From positions 1 through 9,225 of the forward strand of contig JAYTOY010000095.1 in the NCBI GenBank assembly GCA_043747555.1: a DNA stretch of 9,225 bases, read 5' to 3'. The notes beneath the pieces were generated by a model. It searched no databases. It had not been told where the DNA came from and saw only the letters and a list, made by a program, of their open reading frames with translations. The translations under genes and the position numbers were made by a program. Each line of letters opens with the position of its first letter. Within the stretch, counting starts at the first letter, position 1. Of this stretch, positions 1 through 6,043 are shown one piece after another. The stretch comes from JAYWDA01 sp043747555. GTDB lineage: Bacteria > Bdellovibrionota > Bdellovibrionia > Bdellovibrionales > Bdellovibrionaceae.

Positions 1-17
1 TTTCAGTAAGTTAGAAA

Positions 18-94
<77 letters not shown>

Positions 95-109
95 ACAAGA
101 ATTGGTGGG

Positions 110-138
110 AGTATAGGGATTGAATGACAGCCCGTCAA
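110..138 (-). promoter_or_regulatory. Sigma70-type promoter of the tRNA-fMet gene
   Basis: On the minus strand a -35 box TTGACG (133-138) is separated by exactly 17 nt from a -10 box TATACT (110-115). Transcription would start near 103, about 9 nt before the mature tRNA 5' end at 94. Five of six bases match consensus in each box, which fits a strong housekeeping promoter. Confidence 0.8.
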
Positions 139-182
139 GCGCTCGTAGATAAATAAAGTTTTGCATTATAGCCCTAGATTTC

Positions 183-200
183 AGCTATTTATAGCTATTT
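183..200 (+). repeat. Tandem 8-mer AGCTATTT at 10-bp period
   Basis: AGCTATTT occurs at 183-190 and again at 193-200, so the two copies lie on the same face of the helix. They end about 22 bp before the extended -10 box at 222-230. Tandem half-sites one helical turn apart in the -35 region are typical of activator sites, for example for OmpR/PhoB-type winged-helix proteins. The regulatory role is inference. Confidence 0.4.
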
Positions 201-221
201 GCTCAGTTGGATTCGATGTTT

Positions 222-230
222 TGCTAGAAT
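222..230 (+). promoter_or_regulatory. Candidate extended -10 promoter for the small membrane protein
   Basis: TGCTAGAAT contains an extended -10 element (TGn followed by TAGAAT at 225-230). No good -35 is seen at 16-18 bp, as expected for an extended -10 or activator-dependent promoter. A start near 236-238 would give an untranslated leader of about 95 nt before the TTG at 333. The direct repeat at 183-200 lies just upstream. Confidence 0.4.
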
Positions 231-249
231 ACTGGGCAACCCATTTACT

Positions 250-315
250 ATGACAAAGTTCTTAGCGATCGGCGCATTCTACTTTATTTTTAGGGGCGAC
301 CCGGGTAACAATTGA
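250..315 (+). CDS. Possible 21-codon leader peptide
   Basis: An ATG at 250 opens a 21-codon frame ending at TGA 313-315. The frame lies wholly inside the predicted leader and closes 4 nt before the Shine-Dalgarno sequence of the 83-residue gene. It starts MTKFLAIG and is hydrophobic in the middle. No ribosome-binding site precedes it, so chance is a real alternative. It is listed because its placement would allow translational coupling to the downstream gene. Confidence 0.15.
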   Translation: MTKFLAIGAFYFIFRGDPGNN

Positions 316-332
316 ATTAAGGAGACATTTTT

Positions 333-584
333 TTGGACCCTCTTAAAGCGGTGTCGCTCGCAAAGTCAGACCTTAATTTATCTATTTCTAAGGAAAATCC
401 TTTGATTAAGATTCGACGTTCCTTGAAAGAGGTGCGAAGTACATTTCGTGAATCTGGGCTCAAAGGGGTTGTCCGTCGCTACGGCTGGAAAATTTTTGCG
501 GCCTTTTTTGTCTACTACTTAGTTCGGGATTTGACTCTTTACATAGTGATCCCTTGGGTGATCGCTCGCCATTTTACCTCCTAA
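333..584 (+). CDS. Small single-pass membrane protein, unknown function
   Basis: This encodes 83 residues. The start is TTG at 333, chosen because AAGGAGA (319-325) sits 7 nt upstream and no ATG or GTG fits. The first 50 residues are basic and hydrophilic with a likely amphipathic helix (many K/R between 26 and 50). A hydrophobic stretch of about 24 residues follows (53-76, from KIFAAFFVYY onward), then a short tail. There is no signal-peptidase site, so it is probably a tail-anchored inner-membrane protein with its N-terminus in the cytoplasm. I do not recognise a family. It lies 94 nt before the flavin operon in the same direction, so it might be co-transcribed with it, but nothing in its sequence ties it to redox chemistry. 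Confidence 0.75.
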   Translation: MDPLKAVSLAKSDLNLSISKENPLIKIRRSLKEVRSTFRESGLKGVVRRYGWKIFAAFFVYYLVRDLTLYIVIPWVIARHFTS

Positions 585-678
585 GATCATTTGTTTTTCA
601 TTTGAATCTATATTTTTCAGATTCCTGTACAAGTTCCGCCCGACTTCTTAATGATAAGAGCAAGTAACGGAGAATAAA

Positions 679-1572
679 ATGATTCGAGCGTTCGGACTGC
701 TGGCTTCCATTATTTTGCAAACCTTTGTGATCGCCGCTCAGGCTGATGAAAATCTTTTCGGCTATATCAAAGGCGCAGAAACTCTGCCCAACGGAAGTTG
801 GGAAATCTACCAGTTTATGACTTCAAGAACTGATAAAGGTAAAGGCACCTACAGTGCGCTCGATTCAAAAACTGAAATTGAATATGGTATGACGGACAAA
901 CTGACCACCGGCTTTAGTTTAAGAATGCAGTCAGTGAAAAGTCAGGGCTTGTTATTAGACGCTTATATCCCAAGGGATATCGACAGCGGTTTTAGTCCCT
1001 CAGGTATTGAAGCGGATTTGAAATATAATTTTTTAAGCCCGGCTAAAGATGACATCGGTCTTTCAGCCTATTTTTCTTTGGGTCACATTTGGCGCGACGC
1101 CCACTCGGGACAAGAAAAAGACGCGACCCAGGCCGAGCTTGAGCTTTTAATTCAAAAGTATTTTATGGAAGGGCAAATGGTCGGTGTTGTGAATTTGGGG
1201 ATGGAGTCTTCCTATGCTCAACGATATGCAATCAAGGATTTGCCGGCGGGTTTTGAATGGCCCACCCACCCTGAGATGGAAATCGCTTTAAAAGCAGGGG
1301 CTGCTTTAAGTTATCGATTCATGCCTAAGTGGTTTTTTGGCGGTGAAGTTCTTTACGAATCGGAATATGAAACTGAAGTGGGGCAAGAGCGGTGGAGTAC
1401 ATTTGCGGGGCCCAGTTTGCATTATGGCAGCGAAAAATGGTGGACGACCTTGACTTATTTTCCGCAACTTCAAGGCGGCGGTTCGCTTTACACTGGGCAA
1501 GAGAACAATCGGTTGCAGTTGATCGAACGAACAAAGCAAGAGATTCGTTTAAAGTTAGGTTTTAATTTCTAA
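679..1572 (+). CDS. DUF6662 family outer-membrane beta-barrel protein
   Basis: This encodes 297 residues. A signal peptide (1-22) ends in AQA before mature DENLFGYIKGAE. The rest alternates polar and hydrophobic residues in amphipathic strands and ends in a terminal phenylalanine (RLKLGFNF), the usual C-terminal signature of an outer-membrane barrel. I recognise the family as DUF6662 from conserved blocks: ENLFGYIKGAETLP near 24-37, KYNFLSPAKDD at 115-125, AGFEWPTHPEMEI around 190-202, EVGQERWS at 233-240 and the final TKQEIRLKLG. The start has GGAGA (669-673) 5 nt upstream. It is the first gene of the flavin operon. The molecular function is unknown; a porin-like or redox-partner-holding role is inference from the neighbours. 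Confidence 0.88.
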   Translation: MIRAFGLLASIILQTFVIAAQADENLFGYIKGAETLPNGSWEIYQFMTSRTDKGKGTYSALDSKTEIEYGMTDKLTTGFSLRMQSVKSQGLLLDAYIPRDIDSGFSPSGIEADLKYNFLSPAKDDIGLSAYFSLGHIWRDAHSGQEKDATQAELELLIQKYFMEGQMVGVVNLGMESSYAQRYAIKDLPAGFEWPTHPEMEIALKAGAALSYRFMPKWFFGGEVLYESEYETEVGQERWSTFAGPSLHYGSEKWWTTLTYFPQLQGGGSLYTGQENNRLQLIERTKQEIRLKLGFNF

Positions 1573-1584
1573 TCGAAGGATTCA

Positions 1585-2127
1585 ATGACGGGCTTCAGAT
1601 ATAAGCATGGAATTTTACTAGCGCCGATGGCCATCTCGATGATGGCATATGCAGCTGATTATTTGAATGAATCCCAAGCACAAAAAGTTTTATTTCCCGA
1701 AGCTGATGAATTTTTAAAACAATCGATCACTTTATCTGACAAGCAATTAGGCGAAATTAAGGAATTGGCTGGTCTAAGACAGCGAAATAAATCGCCACTG
1801 GTATGGACTGCAAAGAAAAAAGGAAAAGTCTTAGGTCTTTTTTTTATCGACGAAGTGGTCGGTAAACATGAGTTCATCACCTATGCCGTTGCCGTAAGTC
1901 CTGAAGGAATTGTTCAAGGTGTGGAAATTATGAGCTACCTTGAAACCCACGGCGGTGAAGTCCGCGAAGCCAGTTGGCGAAAAAATTTAAAAGGAAAAAA
2001 AATAACAGATCCATTCAAGCTTGATGTGGATGTTCCTAATATCACCGGAGCGACGCTTTCGTGTCGTAATGTTATGGACGGCGTCAAGCGATTGCTAGCC
2101 TTACAAAAAGTGCTAGGAAATGGGTAA
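1585..2127 (+). CDS. Exported FMN-binding domain protein (covalent flavoprotein)
   Basis: This encodes 180 residues. A signal peptide (about 1-23, MAYA before ADYLN) lacks a lipobox and a twin-arginine motif, so Sec export to the periplasm is likely. The C-terminal half (about 88-175) is an FMN-binding domain of the NqrC/RnfG type, with YLETHGGEV (118-126) and the flavinylation motif NITGATLS (152-159). By analogy with NqrC and RnfG, FMN would be esterified by ApbE through its phosphate to Thr157. It would then act as a one- or two-electron carrier outside the cytoplasm. AAGGA (1576-1580) precedes the ATG. It starts 12 nt after the DUF6662 stop and overlaps the transferase gene by 8 nt, so modifier and substrate are made together. 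Confidence 0.9.
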   Translation: MTGFRYKHGILLAPMAISMMAYAADYLNESQAQKVLFPEADEFLKQSITLSDKQLGEIKELAGLRQRNKSPLVWTAKKKGKVLGLFFIDEVVGKHEFITYAVAVSPEGIVQGVEIMSYLETHGGEVREASWRKNLKGKKITDPFKLDVDVPNITGATLSCRNVMDGVKRLLALQKVLGNG

Positions 2128-2926
2128 TCCTCAAAAACGCCTTCGGCCACTGCTTGGAACATTTGTTGAGGTTGGGGCGCCTGCCACTCAGGATCGTTTT
2201 GGTGTCGCGTCTGATTTGGCTTTTGAGGCTATTATTAAAATACAAAATTTATTAAGTTTTCACGATCCTAAAAGCCAACTTTCAAAACTGAATCACAGTT
2301 TTCAAGAAGAAATTATTTTAGATCCGGTCGCCATCGTCGCCTTACGGTTGGGCCGATATATGACCCAAGCGACCGATGGCTTATTTGACTTTGCGCTAGG
2401 GGATGAGATGGTTCGTAAAAACTATTTGCCCGATCATGGCGGACCCAAAGTTTCAACTTTAGCAAATGCGCAAAATTTAAAGATTCGTGGGCGCAAAGTA
2501 TTTTTGCAAGAGCCAACTCGGATCATTTTAGATGGGATTGCCAAAGGTTACGCTGTTGATTTGGCTGTTAAAGTTTTAAAGGCTCAAGGTTTAACCAAGG
2601 GGTATATCAATGCCGGCGGAGATTTGCGCGTTTTCGGTGATTGGCAATTTCCCCTTCACCGTAGAAATTCTTTAAATCAGCTAGAATCATTGGGTGATTT
2701 TAACAATACCGCGGTGGCAACATCAGCCGTTCGAAAAGAACATGACCCGCGATTTGCTGGACAAATTCTTGGTCGAACCGGTGGAAACAAAAATCTGCAG
2801 GCTGGGGTATTTTCAGTTCAATCCTCGTCGGCATGGCTTTCAGATGCGTTAACGAAAGTTGTTTGCATTGCGCCTGGTGATCGGGCACAAAAAATTGTAG
2901 AGTCCTTTGGAGCTAAGATTATTTAA
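2120..2926 (+). CDS. apbE: FAD:protein FMN transferase (ApbE family), no signal peptide
   Basis: This encodes 268 residues. It splits FAD and transfers FMN to a Ser/Thr of an FMN-binding domain, here most likely Thr157 of the upstream protein. ApbE-family signatures in order are: RPLLGTFVEV (9-18), LSFHDPKSQLSKLN (45-58), FDFALG (89-94), DGIAKGYAVD (138-147), INAGGDLRVFG (163-173), AVATSAV (198-204) and SDALTKVV (241-248). The last holds the conserved metal-site Asp242. It is shorter than the roughly 350-residue lipoprotein ApbE of enterobacteria and has no signal peptide or lipobox. An in-frame TAG at 2114-2116, two codons before the ATG, rules out a longer N-terminus. It overlaps the upstream gene by 8 nt, so translation is probably coupled. 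Confidence 0.92.
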   Translation: MGNPQKRLRPLLGTFVEVGAPATQDRFGVASDLAFEAIIKIQNLLSFHDPKSQLSKLNHSFQEEIILDPVAIVALRLGRYMTQATDGLFDFALGDEMVRKNYLPDHGGPKVSTLANAQNLKIRGRKVFLQEPTRIILDGIAKGYAVDLAVKVLKAQGLTKGYINAGGDLRVFGDWQFPLHRRNSLNQLESLGDFNNTAVATSAVRKEHDPRFAGQILGRTGGNKNLQAGVFSVQSSSAWLSDALTKVVCIAPGDRAQKIVESFGAKII

Positions 2927-2942
2927 AACTGGAGAATGCAAT

Positions 2943-3371
2943 ATGAAAGGATATCCGAAATGGTTTTCAGTGAAGATGATCACAATTCTGATGTCTCTTT
3001 TAACAGTCACGGGTTACTTTCTTGCTCCGACAACACTTGAGCTAAAGCTTCAGTGGACCATGCCTTGGCGGTTGAGTGTGGAGCATCGAACATTAATGGC
3101 AGCGGCCCATGCTATGATGGCGCTGGTTATTTTTAGTTTGATGGGTTCTTTGTGGACTTTGCATATGAGGCAAGAGTGGCGTCGTGGGCAAAGTCGCTTG
3201 ACTGGCGTGGGGATGGTTATATCGTTAGTTTTATTAGGACTGACCGGCGTTGGAATTTATTATTTTGGAAATGAAAAAATGTCGCAGTTTTCAAGCTTAA
3301 GCCATCTGGTGCTCGGAATTTGGCTGTCGGTCGTTTATATTGGCCATGTGTATTTCCGTAAGTCGTTGTAA
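2943..3371 (+). CDS. Four-helix histidine-rich membrane protein, possible cytochrome b-like electron conduit
   Basis: This encodes 142 residues. ATG 2943 is preferred over an in-frame TTG at 2907, because GGAG (2931-2934) lies 8 nt upstream and the longer form would overlap apbE. Four hydrophobic helices are seen at about 8-28, 50-73, 87-107 and 118-138. The charge pattern (lysine-rich N-terminus, HMRQEWRRGQSR loop, FRKSL end) puts both termini in the cytoplasm. Histidines lie at 48, 56, 74, 121 and 135. H56 and H121 fall near the periplasmic side of helices 2 and 4, and H74 and H135 near the cytoplasmic side. This could bind two b haems as in DUF4405 or cytochrome b561-like bundles. Haem binding is inference. 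As the last gene of the flavin operon, 16 nt after apbE, it could pass electrons to the periplasmic flavoprotein. Confidence 0.8.
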   Translation: MKGYPKWFSVKMITILMSLLTVTGYFLAPTTLELKLQWTMPWRLSVEHRTLMAAAHAMMALVIFSLMGSLWTLHMRQEWRRGQSRLTGVGMVISLVLLGLTGVGIYYFGNEKMSQFSSLSHLVLGIWLSVVYIGHVYFRKSL

Positions 3372-3423
3372 TTAGGTTAAAATCGTTTCCCCAGAATCGA
3401 TGGTGTGAAATTTCTGTTAGAAG

Positions 3424-3461
3424 CTGTCATTTAATTTGTTAAAAGTGAAAAATAATGACAG
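3424..3461. promoter_or_regulatory. Inverted repeat across the regulator start codon
   Basis: CTGTCATT (3424-3431) and AATGACAG (3454-3461) form a perfect 8-bp inverted repeat around a 22-nt AT-rich spacer. The right arm contains the first ATG of the regulator gene (3455-3457). As DNA it could be an operator, possibly autoregulatory; as RNA it could occlude the start. The role is inference. Confidence 0.45.
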
Positions 3462-4600
3462 AACGAGGCCGCATGCAGACCGACCTTATCAATCCACAGC
3501 TGCTTAAAATTTACGAGCTTGGTGAAAGCCTTTACCGTCAGGGCGATTTTATCCCTGCCCTCGAATATTTGACGCAATTCTGTTCTGTTGTGGACAAATC
3601 AGACTCCCGATATTCAGAAGCTATTTTATCCCGCTTGCGAATTTTAACTGAAATGAATTTACAAGATGATCGCCTTCGACTGGAAACAGAACTTCTTGGG
3701 GTGGGCGGGGGCATCGATGCAAGCGCCGTAGCTACTTTTTACTATTTAAAAGGTTATAATTTTTTATCAGAGAAAAAATTAAATTTAAGTTCCGAATATT
3801 TTGAGAAATCTTTGGGCGAAGCCGTAAAAACTGATTCTCGGCTGATCATGGTACAAGCTCTTTTTGGCTGTATCTTCGTAGCTCTTCATCCCGGTCATGA
3901 AGATAGCGAGTTAGAGTCAAAAATAAAAAAGCTAGATTTATTAGTTGCAGAAATGAATCGGCCCGATTTAGTGGTTTCCGTTTTAGCGTTAAAAGCAGAT
4001 TTTTCTTTACGTGATAGTGATTTTACTAAAGCCATTCACTTTGCTTGGGAAGCTTACGATAAAGTCAAATTCACTAAAAATAATTTTCTAACTTTAAGTA
4101 TAATTGCAAAACTCGGACATGTTTATTTACAAGCTAAAAAGTTTGATGAAGCAAAAATTTATCTAGAGCTTGCCGAGCGATCCTTGGATGCTGGAATTTA
4201 TAAGCGACTGTCGGCAGGCGTGCAGGTGCTAATTGAGCAATTGCCGAAAGAAACCACTAAAAAATACGACCTTGTCTTGGATGAAAAGAACCATCTAATT
4301 CTAGAAAAAGATAAAGGCCCGATTGATATGAAAAATCAGTTCATCCTGATGGACCTCTTAAAACTGTTGATGTCTAATCCCGGTGTTCCAATTTCTAAAG
4401 AACAATTGGTGGATCAGATTTGGCATCAAAAATACGACCCAAAGCTTCATGATAATTCTATCTACGTGACAATTAAGCGCATCAGAAATTTAATAGAGCC
4501 AAATCCGCAAAGCAGTGTTTATATTCTAAGAAACCGCGACGGATATTTATTTAGCCAAGATAAGAAAATTCACATCACGGCAAAGGAAACTCTTCAATGA
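3455..4600 (+). CDS. TPR-repeat transcriptional regulator with C-terminal OmpR/PhoB-type winged helix
   Basis: This encodes 381 residues. Residues about 14-245 are paired amphipathic helices of TPR type, for example ALEYLTQF near 35-42, YLKGYNFLSEKKLNLSSEYF at 97-116, and GHVYLQAKKFDEAKIYLELA at 221-240. Residues about 270-367 form a Trans_reg_C winged helix: SKEQLVDQIW (314-323), recognition helix DNSIYVTIKRIRNLIE (333-348) and wing YILRNRDGYLF (356-366). There is no receiver domain, so the TPR part probably senses a protein or peptide partner and the C-terminus binds direct repeats in DNA. ATG 3455 lacks a clear ribosome-binding site. ATG 3473 (Met7) has GAGG at 3465-3468 and may be the true start. 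It overlaps the next gene by 4 nt (ATGA), so the small secreted protein is co-expressed. The target genes are unknown. Confidence 0.85.
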   Translation: MTERGRMQTDLINPQLLKIYELGESLYRQGDFIPALEYLTQFCSVVDKSDSRYSEAILSRLRILTEMNLQDDRLRLETELLGVGGGIDASAVATFYYLKGYNFLSEKKLNLSSEYFEKSLGEAVKTDSRLIMVQALFGCIFVALHPGHEDSELESKIKKLDLLVAEMNRPDLVVSVLALKADFSLRDSDFTKAIHFAWEAYDKVKFTKNNFLTLSIIAKLGHVYLQAKKFDEAKIYLELAERSLDAGIYKRLSAGVQVLIEQLPKETTKKYDLVLDEKNHLILEKDKGPIDMKNQFILMDLLKLLMSNPGVPISKEQLVDQIWHQKYDPKLHDNSIYVTIKRIRNLIEPNPQSSVYILRNRDGYLFSQDKKIHITAKETLQ

Positions 4601-5007
4601 AATCGCTGCTTACAAAACTGTTTTTTTGTATGTTTCTCTTTGTATCATTCCAAAGTTTAGCACATGATTTTAATCCCACTCCTTTTCCTCTTGAAAGGTC
4701 ACAAAAATCTAACTGTGGGACTTGGGTTTCCCTCACGGGTCAGTATCGACTTTGGATCACGCCTCTGGCGGGAGATTGTGAACATGATCAGGATCAGCTT
4801 CAAGTAATACTAACTCGTGGTCGTGCGCCGATGGCACGAGGTCTGCTAACCTCTTTAGGAAATCAGTTCTGTGGACCCTTGGCCTTACGAGGGCGCAAAC
4901 CTTTTGAGCTTTGCGTTTGGCGCCGAGGAAAGAATCTGCACTCCAATGTGCGCAGAGATTCCCCCTGGCAGCCTTTTGAGATTTTTTCTAAAGAGACCTA
5001 TTACTAA
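4597..5007 (+). CDS. Small secreted four-cysteine protein, unknown function
   Basis: This encodes 136 residues. A signal peptide (1-22) ends SLA before HDFNPTPF. The mature part has exactly four cysteines (C40, C61, C92, C106), consistent with two disulfides, and is rich in basic and aromatic residues. It looks like a compact beta-rich periplasmic or secreted domain. I recognise no family. AAGGA (4583-4587) lies 9 nt upstream within the regulator gene, and the start overlaps the regulator stop as ATGA, so the two are translationally coupled. It could be the signal or partner that feeds back on the TPR regulator, but that is only contextual inference. Its last 20 nt overlap the 3' end of the convergent gene. 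Confidence 0.78.
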   Translation: MKSLLTKLFFCMFLFVSFQSLAHDFNPTPFPLERSQKSNCGTWVSLTGQYRLWITPLAGDCEHDQDQLQVILTRGRAPMARGLLTSLGNQFCGPLALRGRKPFELCVWRRGKNLHSNVRRDSPWQPFEIFSKETYY

Positions 5008-5458
5008 GTTTTTTAGTTTTTAACAATTTTTTGTAGACTCTGAGGGAGCCACTGGTGCAAGGTTCGGTCACCGCTGGCGCATGGAACAAGACTAACTGTC
5101 CAGATTCTGTTGTTACCTCAAATGAAATAGGTGCTTCCTTCTCGCTGGTAACGTCATGACAGGCCCTGGACGCGGTCGGAATCATTTCTGAAACAGCGAG
5201 TGTTCCATCAGTGAGACTGAACTTTCCCTGCCAGCTGACTTCGCAACCAAGATCAAATTTAAATGTCGTGGTCAGTTTATTTTTTTCAATTTTTATAAAG
5301 GTCGACCCAACGATGCGTTCGACAATGTCTTTAGAAAATGGAGCCGTACCGTCGGCGCAGATCCAACTTTGTAATTGGTATGTTCCATCAAGCTTCAAAG
5401 GTTCGGCTTGGGCCGCAATCCCAAAAATAAAAATTGTAAGAGAAAAAAGTGGTTTCAA
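4988..5458 (-). CDS. Small secreted four-cysteine beta-rich protein, unknown function
   Basis: This encodes 156 residues. The start is TTG at 5458-5456, with AAGGGGG (5470-5464) 5 nt upstream; upstream codons in frame give no other start before a stop at 5497-5495. A signal peptide (about 1-18) ends AQA before EPLKLDGTYQL. The mature part alternates in short beta strands (LDGTYQLQSW, TFIKIEKNKLTTTFKFD, GQLVLFHAPA), suggesting a small lipocalin-like barrel. Four cysteines (C34, C72, C99, C133) could form two disulfides. The basic tail KKLLKTKKLSNR is unusual. It lies 36 nt after the L,D-transpeptidase stop on the same strand and is probably in one operon with it. Function is unknown; a lipocalin-like fold is only a guess. 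Confidence 0.75.
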   Translation of the reverse strand: MKPLFSLTIFIFGIAAQAEPLKLDGTYQLQSWICADGTAPFSKDIVERIVGSTFIKIEKNKLTTTFKFDLGCEVSWQGKFSLTDGTLAVSEMIPTASRACHDVTSEKEAPISFEVTTESGQLVLFHAPAVTEPCTSGSLRVYKKLLKTKKLSNRSL

Positions 5459-5494
5459 AAAGTCCCCCTTAAAAAATTGCTGATCTATCGTTTG

Positions 5495-6043
5495 CTAAGG
5501 CGTAATTTGCACATACTTGGGATGCTTGCTATTAACCCAGTCTTTGATTTCGTTAATTTCAACATCGTAAGCCAAAGCAATGCAGCCCGCTGTCCAGTTG
5601 ATCATAACCGAGATATCGCCCAGAAATTGATAATCCCTATCGGGACCATGGATGCCGACGTGTGCACCAGTAAACCCGGCTGCTTTTTGGGCTTGGGTTG
5701 GATAGCCAATCGGAATAAAAGCTCCAAATCGCTCTGATGGCTTGGGTGTACCTAAAGTATATATTCCAATGGGTGTTTTTCGATCACCTTCAATTTTTTT
5801 ATCAATGCCGCCTGAACCTAAAGCGATGCGATATTTTTTAATCCCTTCGCCTTGCTCACATAAGACTAAAATTCCCAACGATGTTGCAATTGAAATATGG
5901 GTCAGTGGATTTAAACATTTCACCTCAGGGAGTGAAATCGGGATTGGGGCGGGGGGTGGCTTCTGTGTTTCTGGATCGTAATGGATTTCCCCGGCCGAAA
6001 CTAAGGTACTCAAAGCAAAATGGAAAATTAATAACTGAATCAT
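5495..6043 (-). CDS. Secreted L,D-transpeptidase (YkuD domain, YafK/ErfK-like)
   Basis: This encodes 182 residues. A signal peptide (about 1-17, ending VSA before GEIHYDPE) is followed by a proline-rich linker (29-39) and a YkuD catalytic domain (about 47-180). Family motifs are GDRKTPIGIY (86-95), GIHGPD (130-135) with catalytic His132, and NWTAGCIAL (149-157) with nucleophile Cys154. The usual arginine after the GCI core is alanine, as I recall for the WTAGCIA subgroup. Such enzymes make 3-3 peptidoglycan cross-links or attach or swap stem-peptide residues in the periplasm. In a predator this could act on its own wall or on prey wall. The ATG has no strong ribosome-binding site, but an in-frame stop at 6055-6053 excludes a longer form. 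Confidence 0.9.
   Translation of the reverse strand: MIQLLIFHFALSTLVSAGEIHYDPETQKPPPAPIPISLPEVKCLNPLTHISIATSLGILVLCEQGEGIKKYRIALGSGGIDKKIEGDRKTPIGIYTLGTPKPSERFGAFIPIGYPTQAQKAAGFTGAHVGIHGPDRDYQFLGDISVMINWTAGCIALAYDVEINEIKDWVNSKHPKYVQITP

Noticed and set aside
604..624. Inverted repeat GAATCT/AGATTC between the small membrane gene and DUF6662
   Set aside because: It is only 6 bp with a 9-nt loop, AT-rich and without a following T tract, so it is too weak to call a terminator or operator.
2907..2942. TTG start giving a 154-residue form of the four-helix protein
   Set aside because: It would overlap apbE, lacks a ribosome-binding site, and adds a hydrophilic piece; ATG 2943 has GGAG at proper spacing.
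4995..5035. Possible bidirectional terminator at the convergent gene ends
   Set aside because: Only CTAA/TTAG short stems next to T runs are present; there is no stable G/C stem.
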